DNA from: Pseudooceanicola marinus
Lineage (GTDB): Bacteria; Pseudomonadota; Alphaproteobacteria; Rhodobacterales; Rhodobacteraceae
Length of the DNA: 64,000 nt
Direction: 5' to 3'
Assembly (NCBI RefSeq): GCF_002786295.1
Contig: NZ_PGTC01000013.1
Coordinates: 7,501-71,500, forward strand
In this document: piece by piece, positions 1 through 9,022 of the stretch
Layout: the number at the start of each line of letters is the position of its first letter
Position numbering within the stretch: the first letter of the stretch is position 1
The notes under the pieces: model-generated
Seen by the model: the letters and a program-made list of their open reading frames with translations, nothing else
What the model was told of the DNA's origin: nothing
The model's database searches: none
Program-made: the position numbers and the translations under genes

Positions 1-82
1 CTCTCCCTTAAGGTACGAGGTAGCAGCCCTTTCGGTTTCCTCAAAATGACCCCTGCTCACAGCTGCGGCAATAGCCTGAAAC

Positions 83-112
83 AAAACGCCCGCGCAGAAG
101 GCTGCGCGGGCG
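83..112 (-). terminator. Intrinsic terminator after the FMN/glutamate-synthase-like gene
   Basis: Read on the minus strand, an 11-bp perfect GC-rich stem (arms 102-112 and 87-97, 4-nt loop) is followed by TTTTG at 86-82. It lies about 35 nt past the stop of the gene ending at 146. Bases 1-82 show no gene that I can support. Confidence 0.85.
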
Positions 113-145
113 GGGCTGTACAGTGGGTCGAGGCCGGCCCGAAGG

Positions 146-1687
146 TCAGGCGTCAGGGGCCTCCACCGGGGTCTCGGCGGTCTTGCTGCCCTCGGGAATG
201 GCAGCCGCGTCCTCCACCGAGGGGCGCAGGCGGCGCAGCAGGACCGAGTTGCCGTCGGCCATCACCATCCGCACGTGGCGGCGGCGCATCTGGCGGGGCT
301 CAGCCACCCCGACGGAATGGGCGATCATCTCCACCTCGCCGACGATGCCGCGGGCGTAGTTGGCGACACCCTTGTACTTCTTCTGCACCACCAGCCCGCG
401 CTGCAGGTGCGGGTCATGGGTGGTGATCCCCGTGGGGCAGGTGTTCTTGTTGCACTTCAGCGCCTGGATGCAGCCCATGGAGAACATGAAGCCCCGCGCC
501 GAGACGACGAAATCGGCGCCCGCGCAGATGGCGAAGGCTACGTCGGCCGGGTTCACCAGCTTGCCGCTGGCGATGATGCGGATCCGGTCATGCAGGCCGA
601 AGCGGTCGCGCATGTCCGTCATCCGCAGCAGCGCCTCGCGCAGGGGCATGCCCACCAGGTCCATCAGCGGCATGGGCGCGGCGCCGGTGCCCCCTTCGCC
701 GCCATCGACGGTGATGAAATCGGGCGCCGCCTCGGGACCGCGCGCGACGATCATCTCGAACAGCTCCTCATAGGCGTCCGAGGAGCCGATCACGGTCTTG
801 AAGCCCACGGGCTTGCCCGTCACCTCGCGGATGTGGGCGATCATGTCCAGCAGGTCGCCGAAATCGTCGATTTCCTTGTGCCGGTTCGGGCTGATCGCGG
901 GTTTGCCCATGGGCACGCCGCGGATCTGGGCCACCTCCTCGTCGATCTTGGCGGCGGGCAGGATGCCGCCCTTGCCGGGCTTGGCGCCCTGCGCCAGCTT
1001 CAGCTCGAACATCTTCACCTGCGGCTTCGCGGCCACCTCACGCAGCTTGTCGTCACTGAGGTTGCCGTCATGGTCGCGCACACCGAACTTGGCCGTGCCG
1101 ATCTGGTAGACGAGGTCACAGCCCCCTTCCAGGTGGTAGGGCGACAGGCCCCCTTCCCCGGTGTTCAGCCAGATGTTCGCCTTCTTCGCGCCCTTCGACA
1201 GCGCCTCGATCGCCGGGCGTGACATGGCACCGTAGGACATGCCGGAGATGTTGAAGATCGACGGCGCGTTGTAAGGGTGGCGGGCGTGGGGACCGATCAC
1301 CATCGGCTTGGTCGCGGCGAACTGGTCATCCAGCGGCGGGAAGACCGCGTTGACGAAGATCGGCGTGCCGGGGATCGACAGGTTCCGGGTCGACCCGAAA
1401 GCCAGCGTGTTACTCAGCCCCTTGGCTGAATGGTACACCCAGTCGCGCTGCGCCCGGTTGAAGGGCATCTCCTCGCGGTCCATGGCGAAGAAGTACTGGC
1501 GGAAGAACTCCCCCAGCTTGGTGAACATGCCGCGGAAGCGCCCGATAACGGGATAGTTGCGGCGAATGGCATCCTCGCGCTGGCTCAGGTCCAGCAGGAA
1601 CATGACGACCACGGCCAGCATCGCCAGGCCGATCGCCATGACGAAGATGAAAACCAGCCACTCGACGAAGGGGGCGATGAAATCCAT
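146..1687 (-). CDS. FMN-binding glutamate synthase family protein (GltB-like), membrane anchored
   Basis: 513 aa. The chosen ATG at 1687 has AGGAG 10 nt upstream; a longer reading to 1756 is possible but lacks a comparable site. Residues 1-35 form one hydrophobic membrane segment. The rest resembles the FMN/Fe-S domain of the glutamate synthase large subunit: GEGGLSPYH near 175, LAQGAKPGKGG, VDGGEGGTG near 327, and Cys406/Cys412/Cys417 in a C-x5-C-x4-C pattern matching the 3Fe-4S ligands. No amidotransferase domain is present, so it is not a complete GltB and its substrate is unknown. It stands alone and ends in a strong terminator. Family assignment is firm; physiological role is not. Confidence 0.88.
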   Translation of the reverse strand: MDFIAPFVEWLVFIFVMAIGLAMLAVVVMFLLDLSQREDAIRRNYPVIGRFRGMFTKLGEFFRQYFFAMDREEMPFNRAQRDWVYHSAKGLSNTLAFGSTRNLSIPGTPIFVNAVFPPLDDQFAATKPMVIGPHARHPYNAPSIFNISGMSYGAMSRPAIEALSKGAKKANIWLNTGEGGLSPYHLEGGCDLVYQIGTAKFGVRDHDGNLSDDKLREVAAKPQVKMFELKLAQGAKPGKGGILPAAKIDEEVAQIRGVPMGKPAISPNRHKEIDDFGDLLDMIAHIREVTGKPVGFKTVIGSSDAYEELFEMIVARGPEAAPDFITVDGGEGGTGAAPMPLMDLVGMPLREALLRMTDMRDRFGLHDRIRIIASGKLVNPADVAFAICAGADFVVSARGFMFSMGCIQALKCNKNTCPTGITTHDPHLQRGLVVQKKYKGVANYARGIVGEVEMIAHSVGVAEPRQMRRRHVRMVMADGNSVLLRRLRPSVEDAAAIPEGSKTAETPVEAPDA

Positions 1688-1815
1688 TTGGGGCGGCTCC
1701 TGGGTGCTGCGCTTGCCTTTGGCCGCACCTTGCCCAGAACCCGGCCCACCCTGCAACCGGACAAGCGCCGCGCAAACCCGGTTCCCGCCAGGCGCACCCC
1801 GCGCCGCCGCAGGGT

Positions 1816-2475
1816 TCAGCCTGCAGGGGTCTCGCGGGCACCGAAGATGGCCGATCCGACCCGGACATGAGTCGCCCCGAAGGAAATCGCCTTCTCGAAA
1901 TCGCCGGACATGCCCATCGACAGGCCGGTCAGCCCGTTACGCTCGGCGATCTTGGCCAGCAGGGCGAAATGCAGGCTCGCCTCTTCCTCGACGGGAGGGA
2001 TGCACATCAGCCCCTCGACCGGCAGCGACAGGTCCCGGCATTCCTTGACGAAGGCATCGGCCTCCCCCGGCAGGATCCCGGCCTTCTGCGGCTCCTCGCC
2101 GGTGTTCACCTGCAGGAACAGACGCGGGCAGGCGCCGGTCTCATCCGCGATGCGGGCAATGGCATGGGCGATCTTCGGGCGATCAACGGAATGGATGTAC
2201 TGCGCCAGCTCCATCGCCTGGCGCACCTTGTTGGATTGCAGCGGCCCGATGATGTGCAGCTCGATCCCGTCATAGGCCTCACGGAAGCCGGGCCATTTGC
2301 CCGCCGCCTCCTGCACCCGGTTCTCACCGAAAACGCGGTGGCCCTCGTCCAGCACGGCACGCACCCGGTCGTCGGGCTGCACCTTGGACACGGCGATCAG
2401 CGTCACCTCGGAGGCGTCGCGCCCGGCCTCGTCACAGGCCTTGGCGATGCGGGTGCGGATCTCTGACAGCGACAT
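1816..2475 (-). CDS. YggS family PLP-binding protein (PLP homeostasis)
   Basis: 219 aa, normal for the family. The start at 2475 has AGGAGG 5-6 nt upstream. It has the alanine-racemase-like N-terminal barrel fold: Lys31 in IAVSKVQ is the expected Schiff-base lysine, followed by FGENRVQEA, HIIGPLQSNK, LFLQVNTGEE and the C-terminal SMGMSGDFEKAI and VRVGSAIFG motifs that bind the PLP phosphate. YggS/PLPHP proteins carry PLP and influence vitamin B6 and amino-acid pools but have no known catalytic activity. It lies 128 nt upstream of the FMN-domain gene in the same direction, so co-transcription is possible. Confidence 0.95.
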   Translation of the reverse strand: MSLSEIRTRIAKACDEAGRDASEVTLIAVSKVQPDDRVRAVLDEGHRVFGENRVQEAAGKWPGFREAYDGIELHIIGPLQSNKVRQAMELAQYIHSVDRPKIAHAIARIADETGACPRLFLQVNTGEEPQKAGILPGEADAFVKECRDLSLPVEGLMCIPPVEEEASLHFALLAKIAERNGLTGLSMGMSGDFEKAISFGATHVRVGSAIFGARETPAG

Positions 2476-2570
2476 GGGGGCCTCCTGGCGGGTCGTTCGG
2501 AATTGCCGGCATAGGAACACCAGCGCGCGACAAAAGAAAAGACCCCCGCCGTGGCGAGGGCCCGAAAGCA

Positions 2571-2598
2571 AGAAGGGCGAGCCGAAGCTCGCCCTTCT
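2571..2598 (-). terminator. UUCG-loop hairpin after the porin gene
   Basis: A perfect 12-bp stem (2571-2582 with 2587-2598) closes a loop that reads C(TTCG)G on the minus strand, the very stable UUCG tetraloop. It begins 24 nt after the porin stop. The following T-run is short (TGCTTT), so it may act both as terminator and as 3' protection of an abundant mRNA. Confidence 0.8.
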
Positions 2599-2622
2599 CC
2601 TTCAGATAGACCGTAGGGTCTA

Positions 2623-3507
2623 TTAGAAGGACATGATCACGCCGAAGTCGGCAGCGGTCTTGTCGTTGACGGAACCCACGCCGCCTTTGACAACCAGGCC
2701 GGAGCCCAGGTCGTAGGCTGCGTCGATGCCGTAGGCTGCGTCGTCTGCGGTCGAGTTGTCGGCCCACACGGCGGTCACGGTCAGGTCACCGGCGGTGTAG
2801 GAACCGGCCAGGCCGTAGCCTTCTTCGGTGTCGAAGCCATCGGGGTCCATGTTGACGTAGAAGGCGTCAACACCGAAGGCGCCGAAGGAGTAGCCCAGGT
2901 TCAGCCAGGTGGTAGCGCCGTCGATGCCAGTGTTCTGGACATCGTTAACTTCTTCGTAGGCGATGCCGAAGGTGAAGGCGTCAACTGCGCCGGCGAACGA
3001 AACGCCCCAGTCGTCGTCTTCGTTGGCAGCAGCCACGAAGGTGTAGTCGCCGAAGGCGTACTCAACGGAGACCGATGCGTCGGCTTTGACGCCGTACTGG
3101 GTGCCACCCACGGTGACCTTCTCGGCCACATCGTCGACACCGATGCCGTCGAAGCCGATGTCGGGCAGACCGAAGGGATCGGACACGCCGTCCAGGTTAC
3201 CCATGCGCAGGGTCAGGCCACCGGAGGAGATGTAGGTCTCGGGGTCCAGAGCAGCGTTGTCGTTTTTGGCCGAGCCATCGGAATCGGTGGCGTCCAGGTC
3301 GATCGACGCGCCGAACTCGATGCCGGAGTCGGTGGTGCCGGAGGCGTTGATGCCGAAGTCGAGTTCGGTGTAGGTGTAGGTTTCGCCGCCTGCGCGGTCT
3401 TCCAGATACTTCACACCCATGTTGGCGCCACCGGAAACGGTGATGTCAGCTGCGGCGTAGCCTGCGGTTGCGACCAGGGCGGTCGTCGCAAAGAGAATCT
3501 TTTTCAT
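2623..3507 (-). CDS. Major outer-membrane porin (Rhodobacter type)
   Basis: 294 aa with a clear Sec signal peptide (MKKILFATTALVATAG, cleavage after AAA near residue 20). The mature part is rich in Asp, Gly, Tyr and Ala with alternating beta-strand patterns such as ITVSGGANMGVKYLED, and ends FGVIMSF, the C-terminal Phe needed for Bam-dependent insertion. Length and composition match the 16-stranded general porins of Rhodobacteraceae. A GAGGGA ribosome site lies 6 nt before the ATG. It is monocistronic, with a 351-nt upstream gap and a UUCG-loop terminator behind, consistent with high expression. Expected role: passive uptake of small hydrophilic solutes. Confidence 0.93.
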   Translation of the reverse strand: MKKILFATTALVATAGYAAADITVSGGANMGVKYLEDRAGGETYTYTELDFGINASGTTDSGIEFGASIDLDATDSDGSAKNDNAALDPETYISSGGLTLRMGNLDGVSDPFGLPDIGFDGIGVDDVAEKVTVGGTQYGVKADASVSVEYAFGDYTFVAAANEDDDWGVSFAGAVDAFTFGIAYEEVNDVQNTGIDGATTWLNLGYSFGAFGVDAFYVNMDPDGFDTEEGYGLAGSYTAGDLTVTAVWADNSTADDAAYGIDAAYDLGSGLVVKGGVGSVNDKTAADFGVIMSF

Positions 3508-3858
3508 GGTGTTTCCCTCGGTTTCTCAGTCTGCCCCAAAACGGAGAATCCGCATTGGGTATGCCAAGGTCTTTCGCTCTTTTTGCCGTCTCTTTGCAAG
3601 AACACCGAATGGCGACCGGATAACCACGTCGGGGATTGGTGCAACTCTGCCACAGTGGCAACCGACAGCGCATGTCAGACGCCGGAATTCTGCGCGGGCA
3701 CGCCTTTTACGGTCCTGCGCCCGTCGCGCGGGCGCGCGCGTGCATCTTCCTTCAGCAGGGGCAGGCCCACGCGGGAAAAATGCCGCGTCTTAAAGGTTCT
3801 TGCTCATGAAGGACGGCTTCGGTAGATCGGGAGGGACCAATCACAACGGGGCCGAAGC
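3508..3858. other. Divergent intergenic region between porin and DUF3576 genes
   Basis: 351 nt without a supportable gene. It must hold the porin promoter (minus strand) and the promoter of the gene at 3859. A 6-bp inverted repeat with 1-nt spacer (TGCCAC-A-GTGGCA, 3648-3660) about 150 nt before the porin start is the only conspicuous symmetrical element. The part nearest the porin (3508-3640) is clearly more AT-rich than the part beyond about 3700. No promoter box is clear enough to call. Confidence 0.5.
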
Positions 3859-4326
3859 ATGATCTCTTCTCGCGCAATCCGAACCGTGGCTCGCGCTGCG
3901 GCCGTGACCGGCCTGCTGGCAGTGGCCGCCTGTGGCAACAACCCCGATCCCGGGCCGACGCCGCAGCAGCAGCTGGAGCAGCGCGAAACGATCTGGGACC
4001 TGTTCAACCAGCGCGACGACGGCACCAAGGTCGCGGTGAACCGCTACCTGTGGAACGCCTCGCTAGAAGTGCTGAACTTCCTGCCCGTCGAACAGATCGA
4101 CCCCTTCACCGGCGTCATCACCTTCGGCTACGGCACGCCTCCGGGCGGCGGCCGCGCCTACCGCGCCACCGTCTACATCTCCGACCCGGCGCTGGAGGCC
4201 CGCTCCCTGAACGTGTCGATCCAGACCCGTGGCGGCAGCCCGGTCGCGGAAGGCACCCAGCGGGCGGTCGAGGATGCGATCCTGACCCGCGCCCGCCAGC
4301 TGCGCGTGAGCGACCGCCGGTTCTGA
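3859..4326 (+). CDS. DUF3576 domain-containing lipoprotein
   Basis: 155 aa. The N-terminus has Arg residues, a hydrophobic stretch and a lipobox-like LLAVAAC, so Cys25 or so would be lipidated after signal peptidase II cleavage. The remaining 130 residues (TIWDLFNQRD, NRYLWNASLEVL, FLPVEQIDPFTGVITFGYG) match the alphaproteobacterial DUF3576 family, whose function is unknown. Its place just before the leuS-lptE-holA group is typical of Rhodobacteraceae, here interrupted by a glycosyltransferase on the other strand. Given lptE nearby, a cell-envelope role is a reasonable guess, not shown. Confidence 0.85.
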   Translation: MISSRAIRTVARAAAVTGLLAVAACGNNPDPGPTPQQQLEQRETIWDLFNQRDDGTKVAVNRYLWNASLEVLNFLPVEQIDPFTGVITFGYGTPPGGGRAYRATVYISDPALEARSLNVSIQTRGGSPVAEGTQRAVEDAILTRARQLRVSDRRF

Positions 4327-4353
4327 GACCCGGCACCGGACCTGACAGACAGC

Positions 4354-4383
4354 AAGGGGCGGGCCCGTCGGGCGCCGCCCCTT
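4354..4383. terminator. Bidirectional terminator between convergent genes
   Basis: A 9-bp stem (AAGGGGCGG, 4354-4362, with 4375-4383) has an inner stem in the loop and is followed by TT on the plus strand. It lies between the convergent DUF3576 gene (ends 4326) and the glycosyltransferase gene (ends 4421) and can serve both. Confidence 0.75.
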
Positions 4384-4420
4384 TTGCTTTCCTGGGGCAA
4401 GCACCGCAGGCCTGTCGCCC

Positions 4421-5683
4421 CTACTCCGGCAGAGGCGGGGCCGGCATCGCGGCCAGCCGCTCCACCCAATCGATCTGCCGCGGCAGGCAGATTCGACCCA
4501 GGTCATAGTTTTCCAGGATATGCGCCCGCGCCGCCCGGCCCAGCCTCTCGCGCGCCGCCCGGTCATCCAGCAACGCACAGATCTCCGCCGTCAGCGCGTC
4601 GGGATCGAAGAAATCCACCAGCCGCCCGGTCCTGTCCTGCTCGATCACCTCGCGGACCGGCGCGGTGTCGCTGGCCACGATCGCCGCCTCGGTCGCCATC
4701 GCCTCCAGCAGGGACCAGGACAGGACGAAGGGATAGGTCAGGTAGACGTGCAGCCGGCTGAGCCGCAGCATGTCGAGGAACCGCGCATAGGGAATGCGGC
4801 CCAGGAAATGCACCCTCGCCCAATCCTCGTCCGGGATGCGGTCCCGCACCTCGTCGATGAAGATCTGCTTCCAGGTTTTGCCCTCGGGCGGCTTCGCCCC
4901 GTAGGAGGTGCCGTCGCCCCCGGTGATCAGCACCTGGGCCTTGGGTCGCGCCCGCAGCAGCTCGGGCAGGGCCCGCATGAAGATGTGATACCCACGATAG
5001 GGTTCGAGGTTGCGATTGACGAAGGTGATAACCTCGTCGTCCCGGGTCAGGACGCGCCCGCCCTCCTCCAGCTCGAACCGCACCTCCGGGTCGGGTTTCA
5101 CCTGGCCGGTGTCGATGCCGTCGTGAATGACCGAGATCTCGGGCCGAAAGGTGGCGGGGAAGGTATCCGCCTGGAACCGGGTGGGCGAAATCCCGGCCTG
5201 CGCCATGTCGAAGTGCAGGTGGTTGTTGAGGTTCTTCATCCGGATGCGCAGCGGCTCGATCGCCTCGTCGCGGCCGCGGAATTCCGGGTCGAAGTTCAGA
5301 TGCGGGTAGCCCGCCAGGTGGTAGAGCTCGCAATAGATGCCCATCCGGGCGCGCGGCCATACATCGCGCAGGAACAGCGACTCGCCCCAGCCATGGTGGG
5401 CGATGATGACATCGGGCTGATAGCCCTGCTCGCGCAGGCGCCGGGCGGCATGGAAACAGGCCTCCGCGCGGGTCACCTTGCTGTCCATGTCCACCAGCCA
5501 GGGATGCAACTGCTGCCCGCCCTTGCGCTGGATGGTGTAGGGCAGCACCCGCACCCCGCGCCATGTGGCCGGTTCCTTCACCCGCAGGGTCAGCGCGGTC
5601 ACCGAATGGCCCCGCGCCGCCAGCGCCACGGCGAGGTGTTTGAACTGGCCGGGAAAGTTCTGGTGAATGAAAAGGATGTTCAA
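4421..5683 (-). CDS. Family 4 glycosyltransferase (GT-B fold)
   Basis: 420 aa. The N-terminal domain starts MNILFIHQNFPGQFKHL with the Gly-rich first beta-alpha unit of GT-B enzymes; the linker includes SVIHDGIDTG; the C-terminal domain has FVNRNLEPYRGYHIF, ITGGDGTSYG and PFVLSWSLLEAMA, where the Glu corresponds to the conserved EX7E donor-binding site (E-A-M-A ... APVREV). It probably transfers a sugar from a nucleotide donor to a surface polysaccharide or lipid; the acceptor cannot be told from sequence. It is a single gene between DUF3576 and leuS, on the opposite strand, with no other polysaccharide genes nearby. Confidence 0.9.
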   Translation of the reverse strand: MNILFIHQNFPGQFKHLAVALAARGHSVTALTLRVKEPATWRGVRVLPYTIQRKGGQQLHPWLVDMDSKVTRAEACFHAARRLREQGYQPDVIIAHHGWGESLFLRDVWPRARMGIYCELYHLAGYPHLNFDPEFRGRDEAIEPLRIRMKNLNNHLHFDMAQAGISPTRFQADTFPATFRPEISVIHDGIDTGQVKPDPEVRFELEEGGRVLTRDDEVITFVNRNLEPYRGYHIFMRALPELLRARPKAQVLITGGDGTSYGAKPPEGKTWKQIFIDEVRDRIPDEDWARVHFLGRIPYARFLDMLRLSRLHVYLTYPFVLSWSLLEAMATEAAIVASDTAPVREVIEQDRTGRLVDFFDPDALTAEICALLDDRAARERLGRAARAHILENYDLGRICLPRQIDWVERLAAMPAPPLPE

Positions 5684-5750
5684 ATGGCTTACTCCGGAAA
5701 CTGTGCCAGTGAACCACGCGCTGCCGGCCTTGAAAAGCCGTGGCCGCGGC

Positions 5751-5766
5751 CCCTTTGCGCAAAGGG
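5751..5766. repeat. Perfect 16-nt palindrome upstream of leuS
   Basis: CCCTTTGC directly followed by its reverse complement GCAAAGGG, in the 170-nt gap between the divergent glycosyltransferase and leuS starts. It could be a dimeric operator or part of a leuS leader hairpin; no supporting promoter or terminator was recognised. Confidence 0.4.
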
Positions 5767-5853
5767 CTGGACCCTGCGCGCCCCGCGCAATATCAACCGC
5801 GCCAAACCCCGAGACCTATGACCGATCACCGCCAGACCACCAAAGGGCCAGAC

Positions 5854-8514
5854 ATGTCGCGCTATTCCGCCGCCGAGATCGAACCGAAATGGCAGAAGGC
5901 CTGGGACGACGCCCAGGTGTTCCGCGCCACCCGCGACGGCGACAAGCCGAAGTACTACGTGCTGGAGATGTTCCCCTACCCCTCGGGCCGCATCCACATC
6001 GGCCACGTGCGCAACTACACGATGGGCGACGTGATCGCGCGCTACAAGATGTCAACGGGGCACAACGTGCTGCACCCCATGGGTTTCGACGCCTTCGGGA
6101 TGCCGGCGGAGAACGCCGCCATGGCGTCGGGCGGCCACCCCAAGGACTGGACCTACGGCAACATCGAAACGATGGTCGAACAGATGAAGCCCCTGGGCTT
6201 CGGCCTCGACTGGTCGCGCATGTTCGCCACCTGCGATCCGGAGTATTACGGTCAGCAGCAGTCGATGTTCCTCGACTTCATGGAAAAGGGCCTGGTCTAC
6301 CGCAAGAACGCGGTGGTGAACTGGGATCCGGTCGACATGACCGTGCTGGCCAACGAACAGGTCGAGGACGGCCGCGGCTGGCGCTCCGGCGCGCTGGTGG
6401 AACGGCGCGAACTGACCCAGTGGTTCTTCAAGATCTCCGATTTCTCGGATGAGCTGCTGACCGCGCTGGACGGTCTCGACGACTGGCCCGCCAAGGTGAA
6501 GACGATGCAGGCCAACTGGATCGGCAAGTCGCGCGGGTTGCAGTTCTGCTGGGATCTGACCGCGCCCGCCGAAGGGTTCGAGCAGATCGAGGTCTACACC
6601 ACGCGCCCCGACACCCTGATGGGCGCCAGCTTCGTCGGCATTTCGCCCGACCACCCGCTGGCCAAGGCGCTGGAAGCCAAGGATCCCAAGGTCGCGGCCT
6701 TCTGCGCCGAGGCGCGCAAGGGCGGCACCACCGAAGAGGCCATCGAGACCGGCGAGAAGCTGGGCTTCGACACCGGACTGACCGTGACCCATCCCCTTGA
6801 TCCGGGTTGGAAACTGCCGGTCTGGATCGCCAACTTCATCCTCATGGACTACGGCACCGGCGCCATCTTCGGCGTGCCGGCCCATGACGAGCGCGACCAT
6901 GAGTTCGCCAGCAAGTACGATCTGCCGATCACCCCGGTGTTCGAACCGGTCGAGGGCGACTATCCCGCCAAGGGCGCCTATGTGCCGCCGAAGCCCGACA
7001 AGGTGCGTTTCATCCGCAAGGTCGCGGGCGAGGACATCATGACCGGCAACGAGGCGATCGACGCCACGGTCGAGTTCTGCGAGGCCAAGGGCATCGGCCA
7101 GGGTGTGACCAAGTTCCGCCTGCGAGACTGGGGCCTGTCGCGGCAGCGCTACTGGGGCTGCCCGATCCCGGTCGTCCATTGCGACGCCTGCGGTGTGGTG
7201 CCCGAGAAGAAAGAGAACCTGCCGATCGAACTGCCCTACGACGAGGGCGGCAAGCCGATCGATTTCTCCATCCCCGGCAACCCGCTGGACCGGCATCCGA
7301 CCTGGCGTGACTGCGCCTGCCCGGCCTGCGGGGCTCCGGCGAAACGCGAAACGGACACGATGGACACCTTCGTCGATTCGTCGTGGTATTTCGCCCGCTT
7401 CACCGCGCCACGCGCCACCACGCCAACGGACATGGCCGAGGCCGAATACTGGATGAACGTCGACCAGTACATCGGCGGCATCGAACACGCGATCCTGCAC
7501 CTGCTCTACTCGCGCTTCTTCGCCCGGGCGATGAACATCTGCGGCCACCTGCCGGAGAAGTCGAAAGAGCCGTTCAACGCGCTCTTCACGCAAGGGATGG
7601 TAACCCACGCGATCTATAGAACTATCAAAGACGAGCGGCCGATATACCACTACCCTGAAGACGTCACATTATTCTCGCTGGATGGAAAACAGTTTGCTGT
7701 CCTGAATACCGTGTTGGAAAGTCTCAGTTCAAATAGCTTGGTCGATACGTCCGACGCTGCCAGCATGTGGATTCGCCATCAAGGCCTCCAGCTTCATGAG
7801 AAGGTCGAAATCATCCCCTCGGCCAAGATGTCCAAGTCGAAGAACAATGTCGTCGACCCGGTGGCGATCATTGGCCAGTACGGTGCCGATACCGCGCGCT
7901 GGTTCGTGCTGTCCGACAGCCCGCCGGAACGCGACGTGGAATGGACCGCTGCGGGCGCCGAGGCGGCCAGCAAACACCTGGCGCGTGTCTGGCGCCTGGC
8001 GGCAGAGCTGGACGAAACCGCCGCAGGGACCGAGGCCGAAGACACCGCGCTTCTGCGCGAGATGCACAAGGCCATCCGCGACGTGACCCTGGGCGTCGAA
8101 AGCTTCGGCTTCAACGCCTCCATCGCGAAACTCTACGGCTTCACCAACACGATCCAGAAATCCAAGGCCTCCGGCGCGGCGAAGAAACAGGCGGTGCTGA
8201 CCCTGGCACAGCTGATGTCGCCCATGACGCCGCATCTGGCGGAGGAGATCTGGTCGACCCTGGGCGGCGAGGGCCTGATCGCAAACGCCCCCTGGCCCGT
8301 CGCGGACGAGGCGATGCTGGTCGAGGATACCGTCACCCTGCCCATCCAGGTCAACGGCAAGCGCCGGGGCGAGATCACCGTGCCCAAGGACATGGACAAG
8401 GCAGAGGTTGAAAAGCTGGCCCTGGCCAGCGATGGTGTCGTCAGGTCGCTGGACGGGGCCCAGCCCAAGAAGGTCATCGTCGTCCCCGGGCGGATCGTGA
8501 ATGTCGTTGTCTAA
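5854..8514 (+). CDS. leuS: Leucyl-tRNA synthetase
   Basis: 886 aa class Ia synthetase that charges tRNA-Leu. The start at 5854 gives the usual [14 protein letters not shown]; an ATG 36 nt upstream is an alternative. Landmarks in order: [12 protein letters not shown] (HIGH motif) near 35-46, an editing domain near 220-410 with TTRPDTLMG and [21 protein letters not shown], then [10 protein letters not shown] with KMSKS at 658-662, and the anticodon-binding region. Odd feature: residues about 588-649, just before KMSKS where the leucine-specific domain sits, are encoded by DNA of about 49% GC (7621-7800; 42% in 7681-7740) with codons unlike the rest, and this loop is longer than usual. The frame stays open. 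lptE overlaps its end by 14 nt. Confidence 0.97.
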   Translation: MSRYSAAEIEPKWQKAWDDAQVFRATRDGDKPKYYVLEMFPYPSGRIHIGHVRNYTMGDVIARYKMSTGHNVLHPMGFDAFGMPAENAAMASGGHPKDWTYGNIETMVEQMKPLGFGLDWSRMFATCDPEYYGQQQSMFLDFMEKGLVYRKNAVVNWDPVDMTVLANEQVEDGRGWRSGALVERRELTQWFFKISDFSDELLTALDGLDDWPAKVKTMQANWIGKSRGLQFCWDLTAPAEGFEQIEVYTTRPDTLMGASFVGISPDHPLAKALEAKDPKVAAFCAEARKGGTTEEAIETGEKLGFDTGLTVTHPLDPGWKLPVWIANFILMDYGTGAIFGVPAHDERDHEFASKYDLPITPVFEPVEGDYPAKGAYVPPKPDKVRFIRKVAGEDIMTGNEAIDATVEFCEAKGIGQGVTKFRLRDWGLSRQRYWGCPIPVVHCDACGVVPEKKENLPIELPYDEGGKPIDFSIPGNPLDRHPTWRDCACPACGAPAKRETDTMDTFVDSSWYFARFTAPRATTPTDMAEAEYWMNVDQYIGGIEHAILHLLYSRFFARAMNICGHLPEKSKEPFNALFTQGMVTHAIYRTIKDERPIYHYPEDVTLFSLDGKQFAVLNTVLESLSSNSLVDTSDAASMWIRHQGLQLHEKVEIIPSAKMSKSKNNVVDPVAIIGQYGADTARWFVLSDSPPERDVEWTAAGAEAASKHLARVWRLAAELDETAAGTEAEDTALLREMHKAIRDVTLGVESFGFNASIAKLYGFTNTIQKSKASGAAKKQAVLTLAQLMSPMTPHLAEEIWSTLGGEGLIANAPWPVADEAMLVEDTVTLPIQVNGKRRGEITVPKDMDKAEVEKLALASDGVVRSLDGAQPKKVIVVPGRIVNVVV
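7612..7803 (+). other. AT-rich atypical segment inside leuS
   Basis: Counted by hand, 7621-7800 is 89/180 G+C (49%), against roughly two thirds in the flanks. It uses ATA, TTG, AGT, AAA and AAT codons that are rare elsewhere in the gene. It encodes the stretch from about [17 protein letters not shown] to LQLHEK, ending just before [12 protein letters not shown]. There is no stop codon, flanking repeat or insertion-sequence end that I can see. It is part of the leuS coding sequence. Confidence 0.75.
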
Positions 8515-9022
8515 AAGCAGCCTCGCGCGGCGCAACGTGCTGAAATCCCTCGCCGGTATCGGGCTGGCGGGGCTGGCCGCCTGCGGCTTTTCCCCGGCCT
8601 ATGCGCCGGGCGGCGCCGCCTCGCGCCTGCACGGCCGCACCCTTCTGCCCGACCCCAACTCCGAGGAAAGCTACCTGCTCATCCGGGAGCTGGAACAGCG
8701 CCTTGGCCGGGCCGGTTCGGTGGACTACGCGCTGGAGCTGACCCTGCGGATCTCCGAAAGCCGGCTCGCGGTGAACGCGGCCAACGACACCACGCGGTTC
8801 CGCGTCTCGGGCGATCTTGATTACAAGCTGCGCGATGCCTCCGGTGCCCTGCTGACCGAGGGCCAGGTGACCAACTTCACCGGCTATTCCGCCACCGGCT
8901 CCACCGTCGCGACACAGGCGGCAGGCCGTGCCGCACGGGCGCGCATCGTCACCATGCTGGCCGATCTGCTGATGTCCCGGCTGATCGCCGAGCTGCCCGC
9001 CCCGGCCACCGCCGAGACATGA
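8501..9022 (+). CDS. lptE: LPS assembly lipoprotein LptE
   Basis: 173 aa. The N-terminus has a charged start, a hydrophobic stretch and the lipobox [11 protein letters not shown], giving a lipidated Cys near 27 followed by the GF.P.Y signature of LptE. LptE plugs the LptD barrel and helps deliver LPS to the outer leaflet. The rest has LEQRLGR and [21 protein letters not shown], typical of alphaproteobacterial LptE. Its ATG lies inside the last codons of leuS (14-nt overlap in another frame), and its TGA overlaps the holA ATG, so translation of leuS, lptE and holA is probably coupled. Confidence 0.92.
   Translation: MSLSKSSLARRNVLKSLAGIGLAGLAACGFSPAYAPGGAASRLHGRTLLPDPNSEESYLLIRELEQRLGRAGSVDYALELTLRISESRLAVNAANDTTRFRVSGDLDYKLRDASGALLTEGQVTNFTGYSATGSTVATQAAGRAARARIVTMLADLLMSRLIAELPAPATAET

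Noticed and set aside
7612-7803. Possible inserted mobile element, intron or frameshift in leuS
   Set aside because: The frame stays open, KMSKS follows in frame, and no inverted ends, target duplication or intron core was seen; a domain exchange or expansion explains it better.
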